Shown here: positions 17,028 through 25,958 of the stretch, one piece after another | Layout of the letters: each line of letters starts with the position of its first letter | Numbering within the stretch: the first letter of the stretch is position 1 | Source of the DNA: Clostridiales bacterium | GTDB lineage: Bacteria > Bacillota > Clostridia > Christensenellales > Pumilibacteraceae | Assembly (NCBI GenBank): GCA_022508445.1 | Contig: JAFLVG010000001.1 | Location: forward strand, 248,001 to 312,000 | Length of the DNA: 64,000 nucleotides | Direction of reading: 5' to 3' | The notes under the pieces: generated by a model | The model's input: the letters and a program-made list of their open reading frames with translations, nothing else | Told to the model about the DNA's origin: nothing | The model's database searches: none | Translations under genes and position numbers: made by a program

Positions 17028-18350
17028 CTAACCTATAATATCGCCCGTCGAGAGGTTTTGGAAAATAAGCCAATAGCCCTTGCCCGTCGGAACGGAGCGC
17101 TCTAACGGCAGCCATTGCGCCTCGTCGCCGAGCGGCGAAATTTTTTCGTAAGTGCCGAGAACGGCATAGCAAAGAAACTCATTGCCGCCCCGCCCCACCG
17201 AAATGGCGCGTCCGTCGAATTCGACCTTTACCCATACCATGTCGGGTAAAAGCCGAGTAAGCGTTTTATCGGGCTCGGCGTTTTTAAAGAGCAGTTCTAT
17301 ATCCGCCCTTGCGCGCTCGAAAAATGAGGACGCGCGCAAAAACTTGACATTGGCGTTATCGGGAATCTTGCGCACGCGCTCCTGCCGCACCATGGGCGCG
17401 CGCTTCGTTCTGTTTTTGAGCCAGCGCGCAGTGATTTCCCACGGCATTTCGGCACCGTCATCGGCTCGCAATGGCAAAACGTCATTCGCCGTGCTTTCGA
17501 CGTCCACAACAGTGCTCGCTTGTTCTTTATCCGCTTCGTCGACTGTAAACGAAGCGTACTCTTCCGACGCGGATTCGCTGTTTTTTACGGGCGTGTCCGA
17601 TGACTCGGCGTTAGGCTCGGGTGGTGCTTCCGCATCCGCCGTTGCCGTTACCTCGATTTCTTCGTTTTCTTGCTCCGCTCGCTCAACAGACGATTCGGCT
17701 ACGTTATCGTCACCGTCCTGTTCAATTGCGGCCGCGGTTGTTTCTTCACTAATCTCGCTCGCAGAAATGTTCGGGGGCGGCACGACGCGCGGAGCCAGCC
17801 CGTCGAGAACACGCGGTGAATCGAGGAAATTGTCGACAACGCTCATGCGCGACTCTATATCGAGCGGCGTATAAAAATCGGTTTCCGCGAGCGCCTCGTC
17901 GCCGTAGAGCGCAAGCCTCGACTGCGGAATACCCGTGCCGTCGGGCATGGGCAAAACTCGCGGCGTGGGCGCAATAGGCGGCAATGCCGGCGCGGTAACA
18001 GGGTTAAGATTTGGCGCGCGCCGATCGTTTTTACATAATAGGTCCATGATGTTTGCTTCCCACATGCGTTTCGAGTTCGTGCCGTACAGCCGCAAACGCT
18101 TATCGAATACGGCAAAATGCAGCGTCGAAATATCGCCTGCGTCGATTGTAAACGTCGCGGCAGGATTGACTCCGCTCGGCAAATCACGCACATAAACGGA
18201 AGTGCGCGTGATTATTCCGGCTTTAAGCACGTCGCATGTGGGCATATCGAAGGTGCGTAGCGAAAATCTAACACCGCCGGCACTCTTTTCTATCAGCACA
18301 ACACCCTTGCCGTCGCCCGACAGAATCAGCATCTTTTTTTCGTACAGCAT
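17028..18350 (-). CDS. Conserved clostridial protein of unknown function with acidic middle
   Basis: 440 aa from the ATG at 18350, preceded by AAGGTGG. Residues 1-120 look globular. Residues 170-290 are an acidic, proline/serine/glutamate-rich disordered linker. The last 110 residues (FFERARADIELLFKNAEPDK, then MVWVKVEF, then EFLCYAVLGTYE, QWLPLERSVPTGKGYWLIFQ) resemble, from memory, a domain recurring at the C-terminus of clostridial hypothetical proteins that ends 'QWLP.....KGYW..YQDA.TG'. No catalytic motif is visible. It is read convergently to the hybrid kinase across the inverted-repeat region. Confidence 0.75.
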   Translation of the reverse strand: MLYEKKMLILSGDGKGVVLIEKSAGGVRFSLRTFDMPTCDVLKAGIITRTSVYVRDLPSGVNPAATFTIDAGDISTLHFAVFDKRLRLYGTNSKRMWEANIMDLLCKNDRRAPNLNPVTAPALPPIAPTPRVLPMPDGTGIPQSRLALYGDEALAETDFYTPLDIESRMSVVDNFLDSPRVLDGLAPRVVPPPNISASEISEETTAAAIEQDGDDNVAESSVERAEQENEEIEVTATADAEAPPEPNAESSDTPVKNSESASEEYASFTVDEADKEQASTVVDVESTANDVLPLRADDGAEMPWEITARWLKNRTKRAPMVRQERVRKIPDNANVKFLRASSFFERARADIELLFKNAEPDKTLTRLLPDMVWVKVEFDGRAISVGRGGNEFLCYAVLGTYEKISPLGDEAQWLPLERSVPTGKGYWLIFQNLSTGDIIG

Positions 18351-18471
18351 AAATCCACCTTGGCACAATATTACTATACATTGTATGCCGTGTTTTGTTG
18401 GATTTATGATGCCCGTCGCGATAATTGTCTAATTCGGCATGTAGCTTCGATAAAGAAAACCCATATAAAAC

Positions 18472-18503
18472 AAAAAGAGCATTGCACAAAAGCAACGCTC
18501 TTT
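18472..18503 (-). terminator. Terminator of the CvpA-like gene
   Basis: On the minus strand AAAGAGCGTTGC pairs with GCAATGCTCTTT around a short loop, followed by TTGTTTTATA. Confidence 0.8.
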
Positions 18504-18521
18504 AAAAGAATGCTATCGGTA

Positions 18522-20468
18522 TTAAAGTGCGGCTCTGTACTTTTCAATCACCGCAATTTGCGCCAATAAATTTTCGCTTGCGTTTTCGACTCCGTACTCT
18601 TCTTCCTGCGCTCCTGCTGTCGCACATTCGGGGATAAGCTCGTCAAGCACGGGGAAATCGTCAAATCCATCGAGAGTGGCGTATTGCGCTTTCAATGCTT
18701 GGAGAGTTTCTTGGATTGCGGCGTAGTTTTGTGCGAGAGTGCTGTTCAAACTTTCAATCTCTTCTTGCTGCTCTTCGGTGAGCGTTGTGCCGCTTTCGAA
18801 GTTCGTAAGATATGTACGGAGTTGCGATATAAGCGTAGTCAGCTTCCCGTTGATTGAAACGACCGTGTCGTTATACGTTCCGAAATTCGTATCTTCAAGC
18901 TCGGTCAGGTTATCAAGATCGTCGACAAACTCCGCGGCCGCTTCGTTGTAGTCGAGGATTGCTTGGAGCGCTTCGTCAAACCCTACCGCCGCAAACGCGG
19001 AAGCGTTTATCGCCTGCGCATTCTCTTCGGCGAACCTGCGCTTTCCTGTCTCGACATCGATGCTCCAAGGCGAGTTTTCGTAGTTGAGATTACTCAAACT
19101 TATAAACAGTTTAAGGCGACTTCCCGTGAGCGTCTCCCGATCTCCGTCTCCGCTCGGTCCTTCTTCCTGTTGAGGGCCGGCATTGACGCGATCGGGGATT
19201 AGGTCTGTAAGATCGGGGAACTCGGCAAACTCTTGGATTGCACCGTACTGTTCGGCTATCGCTTGCAGTGTGAGCTTGATTTTGTTATAGTCGTCGCTAA
19301 GCGTGGTGTTGTTCCAATTATCTATCTCCGTTTGCCCGGTGAGCGTTTGACCGTACTCGAAATCTACAATATATGCGCGAAGATTGGTCATAAGCGAATT
19401 CATATTGTTATAGACCGAAGTCGTATTCGATTGAATAATGCCGTTGTAAGCCACGAAATTCGCTTCGCTGAGATCTTTGAGATTTTCGAGATTGTCTACA
19501 AATTCGGCAGCGGCTTTGTTGTATTCGAGGATTGCCTTAACGACGTTTTCAAATCCGACCTTTGCGAATTCGGACGCGTTAATAGGTGTAGCGTCATTCT
19601 CGTCGAACTTGCGCTTTTTAGTAGCTTGATCGATAGTCCACGGTGAGTTTTCGTAGTTGAGGTTGCTCAAATTGATAAACAATTCAAGGCGGCCTCCCGT
19701 GAGCTTTTCCAAATCTTCATTCGGCTTCGGATCCTTTTTGCCCATTCGCTCGACGATACGTCCGTACATATCGGAGTCGGGCAAGAACAGATTGTTCCGA
19801 ATGTAGTATGCGCCGTTATTGAACGACTCGCACACCACGCCGTTCTTATGTTCGTATTCTTTTTCGACCGCGCCGAAAGCCGGCATGAACGTCAGACCTC
19901 CGAAGCAAGTGAACACGAGCGTAATGGCAAACGCCCACATCGCGCCGCGCATCGCGCCTACAATAAATCCGAACAAACGCGTAAGCGGCGTCTTGGCCTT
20001 ACCGATATACGATTTGACGATGACGGTGACGATAACGAGCAAAAAGCGCACGATAATGAAAATACCTACACCGCATATCGCCGAGAACATCAAGAATGCA
20101 AGGTACACCGCAAGGCCCTGATCGGGCGAAATGTCTACCTTTGCTTTGGCGATGATTTCGATTATAGGGTTATAAAAATGCTTCATAATGTACGGGCTGA
20201 TGGACGTACCTTCTTTTTGGAGCGAATGATATATCCAATTGGCAAGCGAAAAACTCGACTTTTCGTCGAACCCGTCGCCGAGAACAAAGCCCTTGATTCC
20301 CTCGATTCCGATAAGCGCTTCTGCGACGACGTTGGCAAGGAAAAACGCCAAAAGGAACGCAATCAAGAATGCGCCCGTCGACAGCAGTGACTTTTTAAGT
20401 CCCTTCCACACGCCGAACAGTCCCAAAAGAACCACCAGCGCAATTATACCTATATCAATCCAAGACAT
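18522..20468 (-). CDS. CvpA-family membrane protein with a duplicated C-terminal module
   Basis: 648 aa. The N-terminal 210 residues match the CvpA family (colicin V production protein) in pattern: IDIGIIALVVLLGLFGVWKGLKK followed by membrane helices and TPLTRLFGFIVGAMRGAMWAF. The remainder is probably extracytoplasmic and contains two copies of a module of about 165 residues, each starting LTG(G/S)RL(E/K)LFI(N/S)LSNLNYENSPW and ending (F/D)xFP.L.(D/E)LIP. Typical CvpA proteins are only 160-250 aa, so the tail is an addition. Start has GGAGG upstream. Confidence 0.85.
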   Translation of the reverse strand: MSWIDIGIIALVVLLGLFGVWKGLKKSLLSTGAFLIAFLLAFFLANVVAEALIGIEGIKGFVLGDGFDEKSSFSLANWIYHSLQKEGTSISPYIMKHFYNPIIEIIAKAKVDISPDQGLAVYLAFLMFSAICGVGIFIIVRFLLVIVTVIVKSYIGKAKTPLTRLFGFIVGAMRGAMWAFAITLVFTCFGGLTFMPAFGAVEKEYEHKNGVVCESFNNGAYYIRNNLFLPDSDMYGRIVERMGKKDPKPNEDLEKLTGGRLELFINLSNLNYENSPWTIDQATKKRKFDENDATPINASEFAKVGFENVVKAILEYNKAAAEFVDNLENLKDLSEANFVAYNGIIQSNTTSVYNNMNSLMTNLRAYIVDFEYGQTLTGQTEIDNWNNTTLSDDYNKIKLTLQAIAEQYGAIQEFAEFPDLTDLIPDRVNAGPQQEEGPSGDGDRETLTGSRLKLFISLSNLNYENSPWSIDVETGKRRFAEENAQAINASAFAAVGFDEALQAILDYNEAAAEFVDDLDNLTELEDTNFGTYNDTVVSINGKLTTLISQLRTYLTNFESGTTLTEEQQEEIESLNSTLAQNYAAIQETLQALKAQYATLDGFDDFPVLDELIPECATAGAQEEEYGVENASENLLAQIAVIEKYRAAL

Positions 20469-20545
20469 TTTAAGCCTCCGTATTCTTATTGCCGTGTTGC
20501 GCCCGTTTTAAACGGATAACAATTTTGCGTTTACAGCAGACTCGG

Positions 20546-20551
20546 TATAAT
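20546..20551 (+). promoter_or_regulatory. TATAAT box flanked by inverted arms, upstream of yyaC
   Basis: The bases CTCGG-TATAAT-CCGAG (20541-20556) put a perfect -10 hexamer in the loop of a five-pair inverted repeat. The -35 is poor. Thirty bases separate it from the yyaC ATG and no Shine-Dalgarno is seen. Confidence 0.45.
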
Positions 20552-20579
20552 CCGAGCACAATCGGGCAAAAATCGATGT

Positions 20580-21125
20580 ATGACTTTCGACGAAAATACC
20601 TCATCCGAAATACTATCCGCGAGTCCCGACATAATCCGCACAGAATCACCGCAAGATTTCGAGTTCGACTGCGCGTTGCTGAGTCTCGGCAAGCTCCCCG
20701 TTGTGCTCTGCATAGGCTCCGACCGCGTGACCGGCGATTGTCTCGGTCCGATAGTCGGACAAATGCTCGTCGAGCGCGGCGCGAATGCGTTTGTTTACGG
20801 CACTCTCGCCCGCCCGATAACCGCGCTTAACCTCAAAGATGCGGTAAAGCATATCAAGGCGGCGCACGGCGACAAAAAGGTGCTTGCAATCGATTCGTCG
20901 GTCGGCAAAATCACCGACGTGGGCAAGATCCGCGTTGCGTTCGGTTCGATTGCCCCGGGCAGTGCCGACGGTAAAAAGCTTCCCAAGGTCGGCGACGTGT
21001 CCATAACGGCTACCGTAACCGATCCGCACAGCACTCCGCTTTCGGCAGTGCGATTGGGCGTTGTGTATTCGCTCGCGCAAGACATCGCGTCGCGAATAAT
21101 CCGCTGTTTACAGTACCCGATATGA
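20580..21125 (+). CDS. yyaC: YyaC-type sporulation protein (DUF1256)
   Basis: 181 aa. The core VVLCIGSDRVTGDCLGPIVGQML is the YyaC signature, and the fold is related to hydrogenase-maturation/GPR-like peptidases. AIDSSVGKITDVGKIRVAFGSIAPGSADGKKLPKVGD continues the family pattern, and the C-terminal TPLSAVRLGVVYSLAQDI is also typical. In Bacillus the gene is expressed during sporulation and its substrate is uncertain. Divergent from the CvpA-like gene. It supports the organism being a spore former. Confidence 0.88.
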   Translation: MTFDENTSSEILSASPDIIRTESPQDFEFDCALLSLGKLPVVLCIGSDRVTGDCLGPIVGQMLVERGANAFVYGTLARPITALNLKDAVKHIKAAHGDKKVLAIDSSVGKITDVGKIRVAFGSIAPGSADGKKLPKVGDVSITATVTDPHSTPLSAVRLGVVYSLAQDIASRIIRCLQYPI

Positions 21126-21256
21126 GCATTATATCACAATAAATGTTATCTTGTCATTAGCGCAACATTAAAATTTGATTAGAACGCCTACCTTTTTATA
21201 GACAAACAGCGAGCAAAACACAGAAAAACCCACAATTTTCGACCGTGCGTATTATG

Positions 21257-21262
21257 TATAAT
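21257..21262 (+). promoter_or_regulatory. -10 box predicting a leaderless mRNA (21269 gene)
   Basis: TATAAT at 21257-21262, six bases, then ATG at 21269. The -35 is not clear; TG directly before the hexamer may help. Confidence 0.55.
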
Positions 21263-21268
21263 GTACGC

Positions 21269-22450
21269 ATGAAACATAATTTCGACACTTTGCCGTTTAA
21301 TGATGATTCTCAATGTTTGAGCGATGACGTACATACTTCCGATGCAGAAACCCCGACGCAGACAGCGTTTTTCGACAGTGCGCTCGAAGCATTAAACGCC
21401 GCCGCGCCGATGGGCAGCACTGTCCGCGCAGTCGGCTTCGACCACGCGGATATGTTTTTGCGTGCGGGCTACCGAGTATTGGAGGGCGAAGCCGACGTTG
21501 CGATAGCGCGCGGCGGAGAACGCGAGTTCGACGAGGCACGCAAATTCCCGTGCAAAAAACTCATACTCGTCCCCACTCACGCCTATGCCGCCGTTGCGAC
21601 GCCGCGCTATCGCACGCAGGACAAAAGCTTCGCCGTCATGCGCGAGGGGGCAAAGCCGTTTGCCGCCGTATTCGATAAAACGGACGTCCACTCAAATCTC
21701 GCGTCGCTTTTCGGCGAGATAGCCGCGCTCGACCTTGCCGCGTTCGACGTGACGTTCGGTGCGCGCATGCGCGGCGAGCGCGCCGACCGCGAGCTTACGC
21801 AAGAAATCGCCGCGCTCGTTTCAGGTCTCACCGCCGAGCTCAAACAGCTCGAAAAGGATCGCGCTTCGCAAGCGAACGCTCTTATCGCCGCAGGCAAAAA
21901 GACCGCGCGTATTATCGAACGCCGCCCCGAGCTACTTCACGCGTCCGGCGCTTCGCAAGCCGCCGAAGCCTTACGAATGCTGTACGCCGCCGAAGATAGG
22001 GCGATCGGCATGCGCGGTGAAACAGAAATGCTGATCGCGCCGTACATAACCGACTTCTATATAAAAAGCCTGACATCAAATAAGCCCGAGTTTCCGCCCG
22101 ACAACAACAAGCGCATAGACAGCATTTGCGAGTATTTCGGCGTAGACGTCAGGCGCGCCTGCGTATACACAACCGCTATATACCCTCCAATAAAAATGCG
22201 GCTCTTCGAATACCGCCGCGACGAGTTCCGAGCCGAGCTTTTGCGAATGCTGTCGGAGCTCAATTCGCGGCAATCCGCCGCATGGCACGTGTTCAAACGC
22301 CTGTATCACGACGACGGATACGGCTTGAAAACGTTAGTAGACAAAACGGATATCGGTCTTTGCGTGGCGCTCGCGCCCGATGTGTTCGCCGTAGACTCAA
22401 TGCTGTCCTTCCTTAAACAAACGGGACGGTTGGAAAAATATATTGTTTGA
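21269..22450 (+). CDS. Uncharacterised protein, possibly a degenerate dehydroquinate synthase/iron-ADH fold
   Basis: 393 aa from the ATG at 21269, which lies six bases after a TATAAT box; a GTG at 21245 is upstream of that box and therefore unlikely. GEADVAIARGGEREFDEARKF followed by KKLILVPTHAYAAVATPRY loosely recalls the nucleotide-binding half of glycerol-1-phosphate dehydrogenases ('GGG...D.AK', then 'P..P.T'). The C-terminal half is all helical. The glycine-rich loop is degraded, so enzymatic activity is doubtful. Soluble, no signal peptide. I do not recognise a family with confidence. Confidence 0.7.
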   Translation: MKHNFDTLPFNDDSQCLSDDVHTSDAETPTQTAFFDSALEALNAAAPMGSTVRAVGFDHADMFLRAGYRVLEGEADVAIARGGEREFDEARKFPCKKLILVPTHAYAAVATPRYRTQDKSFAVMREGAKPFAAVFDKTDVHSNLASLFGEIAALDLAAFDVTFGARMRGERADRELTQEIAALVSGLTAELKQLEKDRASQANALIAAGKKTARIIERRPELLHASGASQAAEALRMLYAAEDRAIGMRGETEMLIAPYITDFYIKSLTSNKPEFPPDNNKRIDSICEYFGVDVRRACVYTTAIYPPIKMRLFEYRRDEFRAELLRMLSELNSRQSAAWHVFKRLYHDDGYGLKTLVDKTDIGLCVALAPDVFAVDSMLSFLKQTGRLEKYIV

Positions 22451-22665
22451 GCGAAAATATATAAGTCCGAGATTCTTTACGCGCTTGCTCGTTTTGAACG
22501 ACAAAAGCGTAATCTCCCATCATTTCGACCGAAAAGCTGAACGCGTTTTCTCTACGGAGAAATCCATACGTCTACGCACTGTTATTTTCATTGTCAGTCA
22601 TTCTTGCAACATACAGCTCATAATCGATAAAAACAACTAAATAATAAGAATTTTTCCGTAAAGTG

Positions 22666-22695
22666 TTGACACCTAAATTTCCTTTGTGCTATAAT
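22666..22695 (+). promoter_or_regulatory. Promoter of the 22729 membrane protein
   Basis: TTGACA (22666-22671), 18 nt, TATAAT (22690-22695) with an extended TGC in front. GGAGG at 22718-22722 precedes the ATG. The remaining gap from 22451 holds only an imperfect hairpin near 22480-22515. Confidence 0.85.
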
Positions 22696-22728
22696 CATGT
22701 ATATCAATTTTTCCATCGGAGGTAAAAA

Positions 22729-23190
22729 ATGGAAGAAAAAGCAAAGAAGCTGTGTGGCTATATTTTTGCCGCACTCGTACTCGTGGGCCTTGTGCTCGTG
22801 ATCGTCGGCATGTGCACGAACGCAGTCAGCGTGGGCGATGAGGGCGTGACACTGTTTGACGAAGGTTGGGAATTCATACCCGCCGAAGTCGCTTCGCCCA
22901 CCTTCGGTATCATTGCGTTCATCGTAGCACTCGTTGGCGCGGTTGTCCTGCTTGTTGAGGCTATCCTTCGCTTGTTCGTTGGCAAGACCATCAAGATTCT
23001 CGGCATCGTCGGCGCTGCTGTTGCTCTTGTAGGCGGTGTCTTGGCTTTGGTTGCAGGCATCTTGCTCGCAGGCGATCTTGATCCGACCGGCTTGCTTGCC
23101 AGCGTTGGTATCGGCCCCATCCTCGGCCTTATCGGCGGCATCCTTGCAGCAGTCGGTGGTTGCCTTCCCCTTCTTAAAGCTTTCAACTAA
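22729..23190 (+). CDS. Small four-helix membrane protein, unknown function
   Basis: 153 aa. Four hydrophobic segments (about 12-32, 60-82, 88-112, 125-150), the last two rich in glycine and alanine (GIVGAAVALVGGVLALVAGIL, GPILGLIGGILAAVGGCL). Between the first and second is a short acidic loop. A consensus promoter, GGAGG site and strong terminator indicate a well-expressed single gene. Family not recognised. Confidence 0.85.
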   Translation: MEEKAKKLCGYIFAALVLVGLVLVIVGMCTNAVSVGDEGVTLFDEGWEFIPAEVASPTFGIIAFIVALVGAVVLLVEAILRLFVGKTIKILGIVGAAVALVGGVLALVAGILLAGDLDPTGLLASVGIGPILGLIGGILAAVGGCLPLLKAFN

Positions 23191-23216
23191 TATTAAATAA
23201 ACAATACTTAACATCA

Positions 23217-23252
23217 GAAAATCCCACGGTAAAAGCGCCGTGGGATTTTTCG
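23217..23252 (+). terminator. Terminator of the 22729 gene
   Basis: Stem AAATCCCACGG/CCGTGGGATTT with an eight-base loop and a T run. Confidence 0.9.
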
Positions 23253-23304
23253 TTGTGACTTTTTTGATGTAGCGAGCGTCGGATTTTCTAATATTTATCT
23301 TAGC

Positions 23305-23853
23305 TTAAAACTGTATCTTCTCTTTTATTTGCGCGGCCTTGTCTTCGCCGACAAGCAAGCCTACAAGCGCAAGTCCGAGTTCGAGCGTACATCCGAGTCC
23401 GCGCGCGGTGATTATTTGCCCGTCGGTGACAACTCGCGCACCCGTTGAGATATCGGCGCCGTTCATGTGTTTTTCAAACCCCGGGAAGCAAATAGCGCTC
23501 TTGCCGCGCAAAAACCCGTTCGCGCCGAGAACGAGCGCAGGCGCGGCGCAGATGGCCGCGACGTACTTGCCGCGCGCCAGTGTTTGTTCGATTGCGGCTA
23601 TCACCTTTTCGCATGCCGCGATATTGCTTGTGCCGGGCATTCCGCCGGGGGTAAAGATGAGGTCGGCGTCAGAAAAATCGGTTTCGGCAATCGTTCTGTC
23701 GGCGGTTATAACAACACCGTGCGAGCTTTTGACGGTTAGTTCGCCAACCGACACTATTTCCGTAGTTACGCCTGCCCTTCGAAGAACGTCCACCACTCCG
23801 AGGCACTCGACTTCTTCTGTGCCGTCGGCAATTATTGCATAGGCTTTTGCCAT
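23305..23853 (-). CDS. DJ-1/PfpI family protein
   Basis: 182 aa, the full length of the DJ-1 branch. The start MAKAYAIIADGTEEVECLGVVDVLRRAG contains the conserved glutamate (TEE.E). The nucleophilic-elbow cysteine is in YVAAICAAPALVLG, and FTPGGMPGTSNI precedes it. Family members act as protein or glyoxal deglycases, chaperones or redox sensors, so the exact role is open. Start preceded by GAGGTGG. Divergent from thiN. Confidence 0.92.
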   Translation of the reverse strand: MAKAYAIIADGTEEVECLGVVDVLRRAGVTTEIVSVGELTVKSSHGVVITADRTIAETDFSDADLIFTPGGMPGTSNIAACEKVIAAIEQTLARGKYVAAICAAPALVLGANGFLRGKSAICFPGFEKHMNGADISTGARVVTDGQIITARGLGCTLELGLALVGLLVGEDKAAQIKEKIQF

Positions 23854-24061
23854 AGTTCCACCTCACTTTGTCTTTAATGCCGCCATGCCCGTTCGATGGC
23901 AATGCGCATTTTGTATAGTATAGCATATTGATCCGAATTTTCCTACCGTTTTAATATTGAGATTCTTCACTGCGATTCGCTTGTTTAAAATGACAAAATA
24001 AGATTATACGTGGCTTCTCGCATAGCCCACCCACTTCGGTCGGACCGGCGGGATAATAGGC

Positions 24062-24090
24062 TTGATTTATATTGCTCTATATGCTATAAT
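24062..24090 (+). promoter_or_regulatory. Promoter giving a leaderless thiN mRNA
   Basis: TTGATT (24062-24067), 17 nt, TATAAT (24085-24090) with extended TGC, six bases, then ATG at 24097. Confidence 0.8.
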
Positions 24091-24096
24091 CTCGGC

Positions 24097-24714
24097 ATGG
24101 AAAAACTGTGCGTTATTTTCGGCGCAGGCGAAGTGTTTTCGCCGCGCAAGGCTTTTAATAAGAACGATTTGATTATCGCTGCCGACGGCGGTTATAAAGC
24201 GGTAACTGCCGCAGGGCTTGCGCCAGACGTCATTATCGGCGATTTCGATTCGAGCGACAAGCCGACAGATACCGAGGCGTTCGTCGTCAAGCTGAACCGC
24301 GATAAGGATGACACCGATATGCTCGCCGCGGTCAAGCTCGGGCTTCGTCGCGGCTACAAGACGTTTGTGCTGTACGGCGGCACGGGCGGACGGCTCGATC
24401 ACACGGTTGCAAATATCGCAACGCTCGCGTATCTCAACTTATTCGGCGCGCACGGCTATCTTGTAGACCGCAACAGCATTGCAACGGTCATAACCGACGA
24501 GAAGTTCATACTTCCAAAGCAATGCCGCGGCACTGTTTCCGTATTTGCCTACGGCGGCGCGAGCGATGGCGTGACGCTCGAAAATTTGAGCTACACTCTC
24601 GAAAACGCCGAGCTGTCGCCCGACTTTCCGCTCGGAGTTTCCAACGCCACAAATAAGGACGGCGGCGCGATATCGGTCAAGCACGGCTCGCTTTTAATAT
24701 TTTTTCCGAGGTAA
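24097..24714 (+). CDS. thiN: Thiamine pyrophosphokinase
   Basis: 205 aa. Transfers pyrophosphate from ATP to thiamine, making the active cofactor. Conserved pieces are LIIAADGGYKAV, PDVIIGDFDSSD, the DKDDTDMLAAVKLG motif and YGGTGGRLDHTVANI, with a C-terminal thiamine-binding beta domain (SVSNATNKDG-like ending). The usual neighbours rpe and rsgA are absent. The promoter six bases upstream sets the start, and a longer in-frame extension to 24010 would cross it. Confidence 0.95.
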   Translation: MEKLCVIFGAGEVFSPRKAFNKNDLIIAADGGYKAVTAAGLAPDVIIGDFDSSDKPTDTEAFVVKLNRDKDDTDMLAAVKLGLRRGYKTFVLYGGTGGRLDHTVANIATLAYLNLFGAHGYLVDRNSIATVITDEKFILPKQCRGTVSVFAYGGASDGVTLENLSYTLENAELSPDFPLGVSNATNKDGGAISVKHGSLLIFFPR

Positions 24715-24741
24715 GTATTTGCTGTCTTATATTACGGCAAT

Positions 24742-24777
24742 AAAAAACGCGGCGAGGAAATTCTCACCGCGTTTTTT
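24742..24777. terminator. Bidirectional terminator between thiN and the 24790 lipoprotein
   Basis: AAAAAACGCGG pairs with CCGCGTTTTTT, giving A/T tracts on both sides. It serves the two convergent genes. Confidence 0.88.
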
Positions 24778-24789
24778 GATTACTGACAA

Positions 24790-25938
24790 TTATGCCGAGA
24801 ACGTAACGCTAACTGCCAAACTATTGCCGCTCACAGTGACGGTAAACGTGTACGTGCCGGTTGTTTTGATAATCATGTTATCCATAGGTCCGCCGTTGTA
24901 CGTGATATTCGATGCGCCTGTTCCGCTCAACGAACCCTGCCATACAGAACCTGACGTGCCGCCGTACTTGACGAACTTGCAGTTATCATTTTGCGTAAGC
25001 TTTACCGTAAGAGTATACGAGCTGCCGCTTGCATTTGCCTTTAAGGCTTTGTGCTTGCCGGTGCTGTCGTTCCAATCGTTCCAGGTGAAGTCGGCGCCTG
25101 TGATGTTGCCTGCAAGATAGACGTTGCCGGCCACAGCATTCTCGCCTTGTATGCTGACCTCATCGTCGGTTATAGTACGGCTGCCGTAAAGCTGCCAAGA
25201 CGAACCTACTTTTTTGAGATACAGTTCGAATGTACCGCCCTTTGCAACCGTTACCGTGCCGCCGGAGAACGACAAGCCTGTGCTTGCGCCGTCGAGCTCA
25301 CTGACTGTAATCTGGTTACCGCCTACCGTAAATACAAGCGTATCGCCGGTATTGAACGTAGCGCCGGTAATCATGTACTCCTCGTCAACGCCTGCCATCG
25401 GTGTCGGGTTCTTGGACATTTTCTTTCCGTTTACAGTCGCATCCGAGCCGTCGGGAGTGGGCACATAACCGCCGCCGTCGCTCTCGGTCTCCCATTTAGC
25501 GTAAAGGAAGAGATCGGCTTCAAGCTTGGAAGGCATTGTTTCCACCATTTCCACAACGCCGTCCCTTGCGTACATCCAGCCCACGAACGTGGTCTTGGCG
25601 CGCTCTGTTTGGGCGTCGGGGAGCTTCTCTCCTGCCGATACCGTCGCAAAGTACGCGTTGGTCACCCAGTACGCTTCCTCTTGCGCCGAAGTGAGCTTTG
25701 TCGCACCGGACGTATCAACCGTGTTTGCGGTTGCACCGGTTTTGTCGTAACCGTATTGATATCCGGGATTGAGTATTACTTGCGGAGTGGAAAGCTTATC
25801 GCTTGCCGCAGATACCGTAGTCGCCGCGGTGTGACCTGCCGTGTCTTGCGATTGGATATCAGAGGCACAGCCGGCGCAGAATCCGCAGAACGCGGTCGCC
25901 ATACATAACGCAGTTGCTATTGAAGTTATCTTTTTCAT
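24790..25938 (-). CDS. Secreted carbohydrate-cluster lipoprotein with an InlB-type repeat
   Basis: 382 aa from the ATG at 25938, which has AAGGAGG upstream. Signal peptide with Cys24 as the likely lipidated residue (CAGC). The segment TTFVGWMYARDGVVEMVETM...LFLYAKWE is a repeat of the InlB/Listeria-Bacteroides type. Two beta-sandwich-like regions follow, the last (NVYLAGNITGADFTWNDWND, then NDNCKFVKYGG and NITYNGG) resembling starch-binding modules of the SusE/SusF type. It starts 20 nt after the upstream amylase stop, so the two are co-transcribed. Likely binds starch or maltodextrin at the cell surface. Confidence 0.75.
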   Translation of the reverse strand: MKKITSIATALCMATAFCGFCAGCASDIQSQDTAGHTAATTVSAASDKLSTPQVILNPGYQYGYDKTGATANTVDTSGATKLTSAQEEAYWVTNAYFATVSAGEKLPDAQTERAKTTFVGWMYARDGVVEMVETMPSKLEADLFLYAKWETESDGGGYVPTPDGSDATVNGKKMSKNPTPMAGVDEEYMITGATFNTGDTLVFTVGGNQITVSELDGASTGLSFSGGTVTVAKGGTFELYLKKVGSSWQLYGSRTITDDEVSIQGENAVAGNVYLAGNITGADFTWNDWNDSTGKHKALKANASGSSYTLTVKLTQNDNCKFVKYGGTSGSVWQGSLSGTGASNITYNGGPMDNMIIKTTGTYTFTVTVSGNSLAVSVTFSA

Positions 25939-25958
25939 AATTTCGTTGCCTCCTTTCC

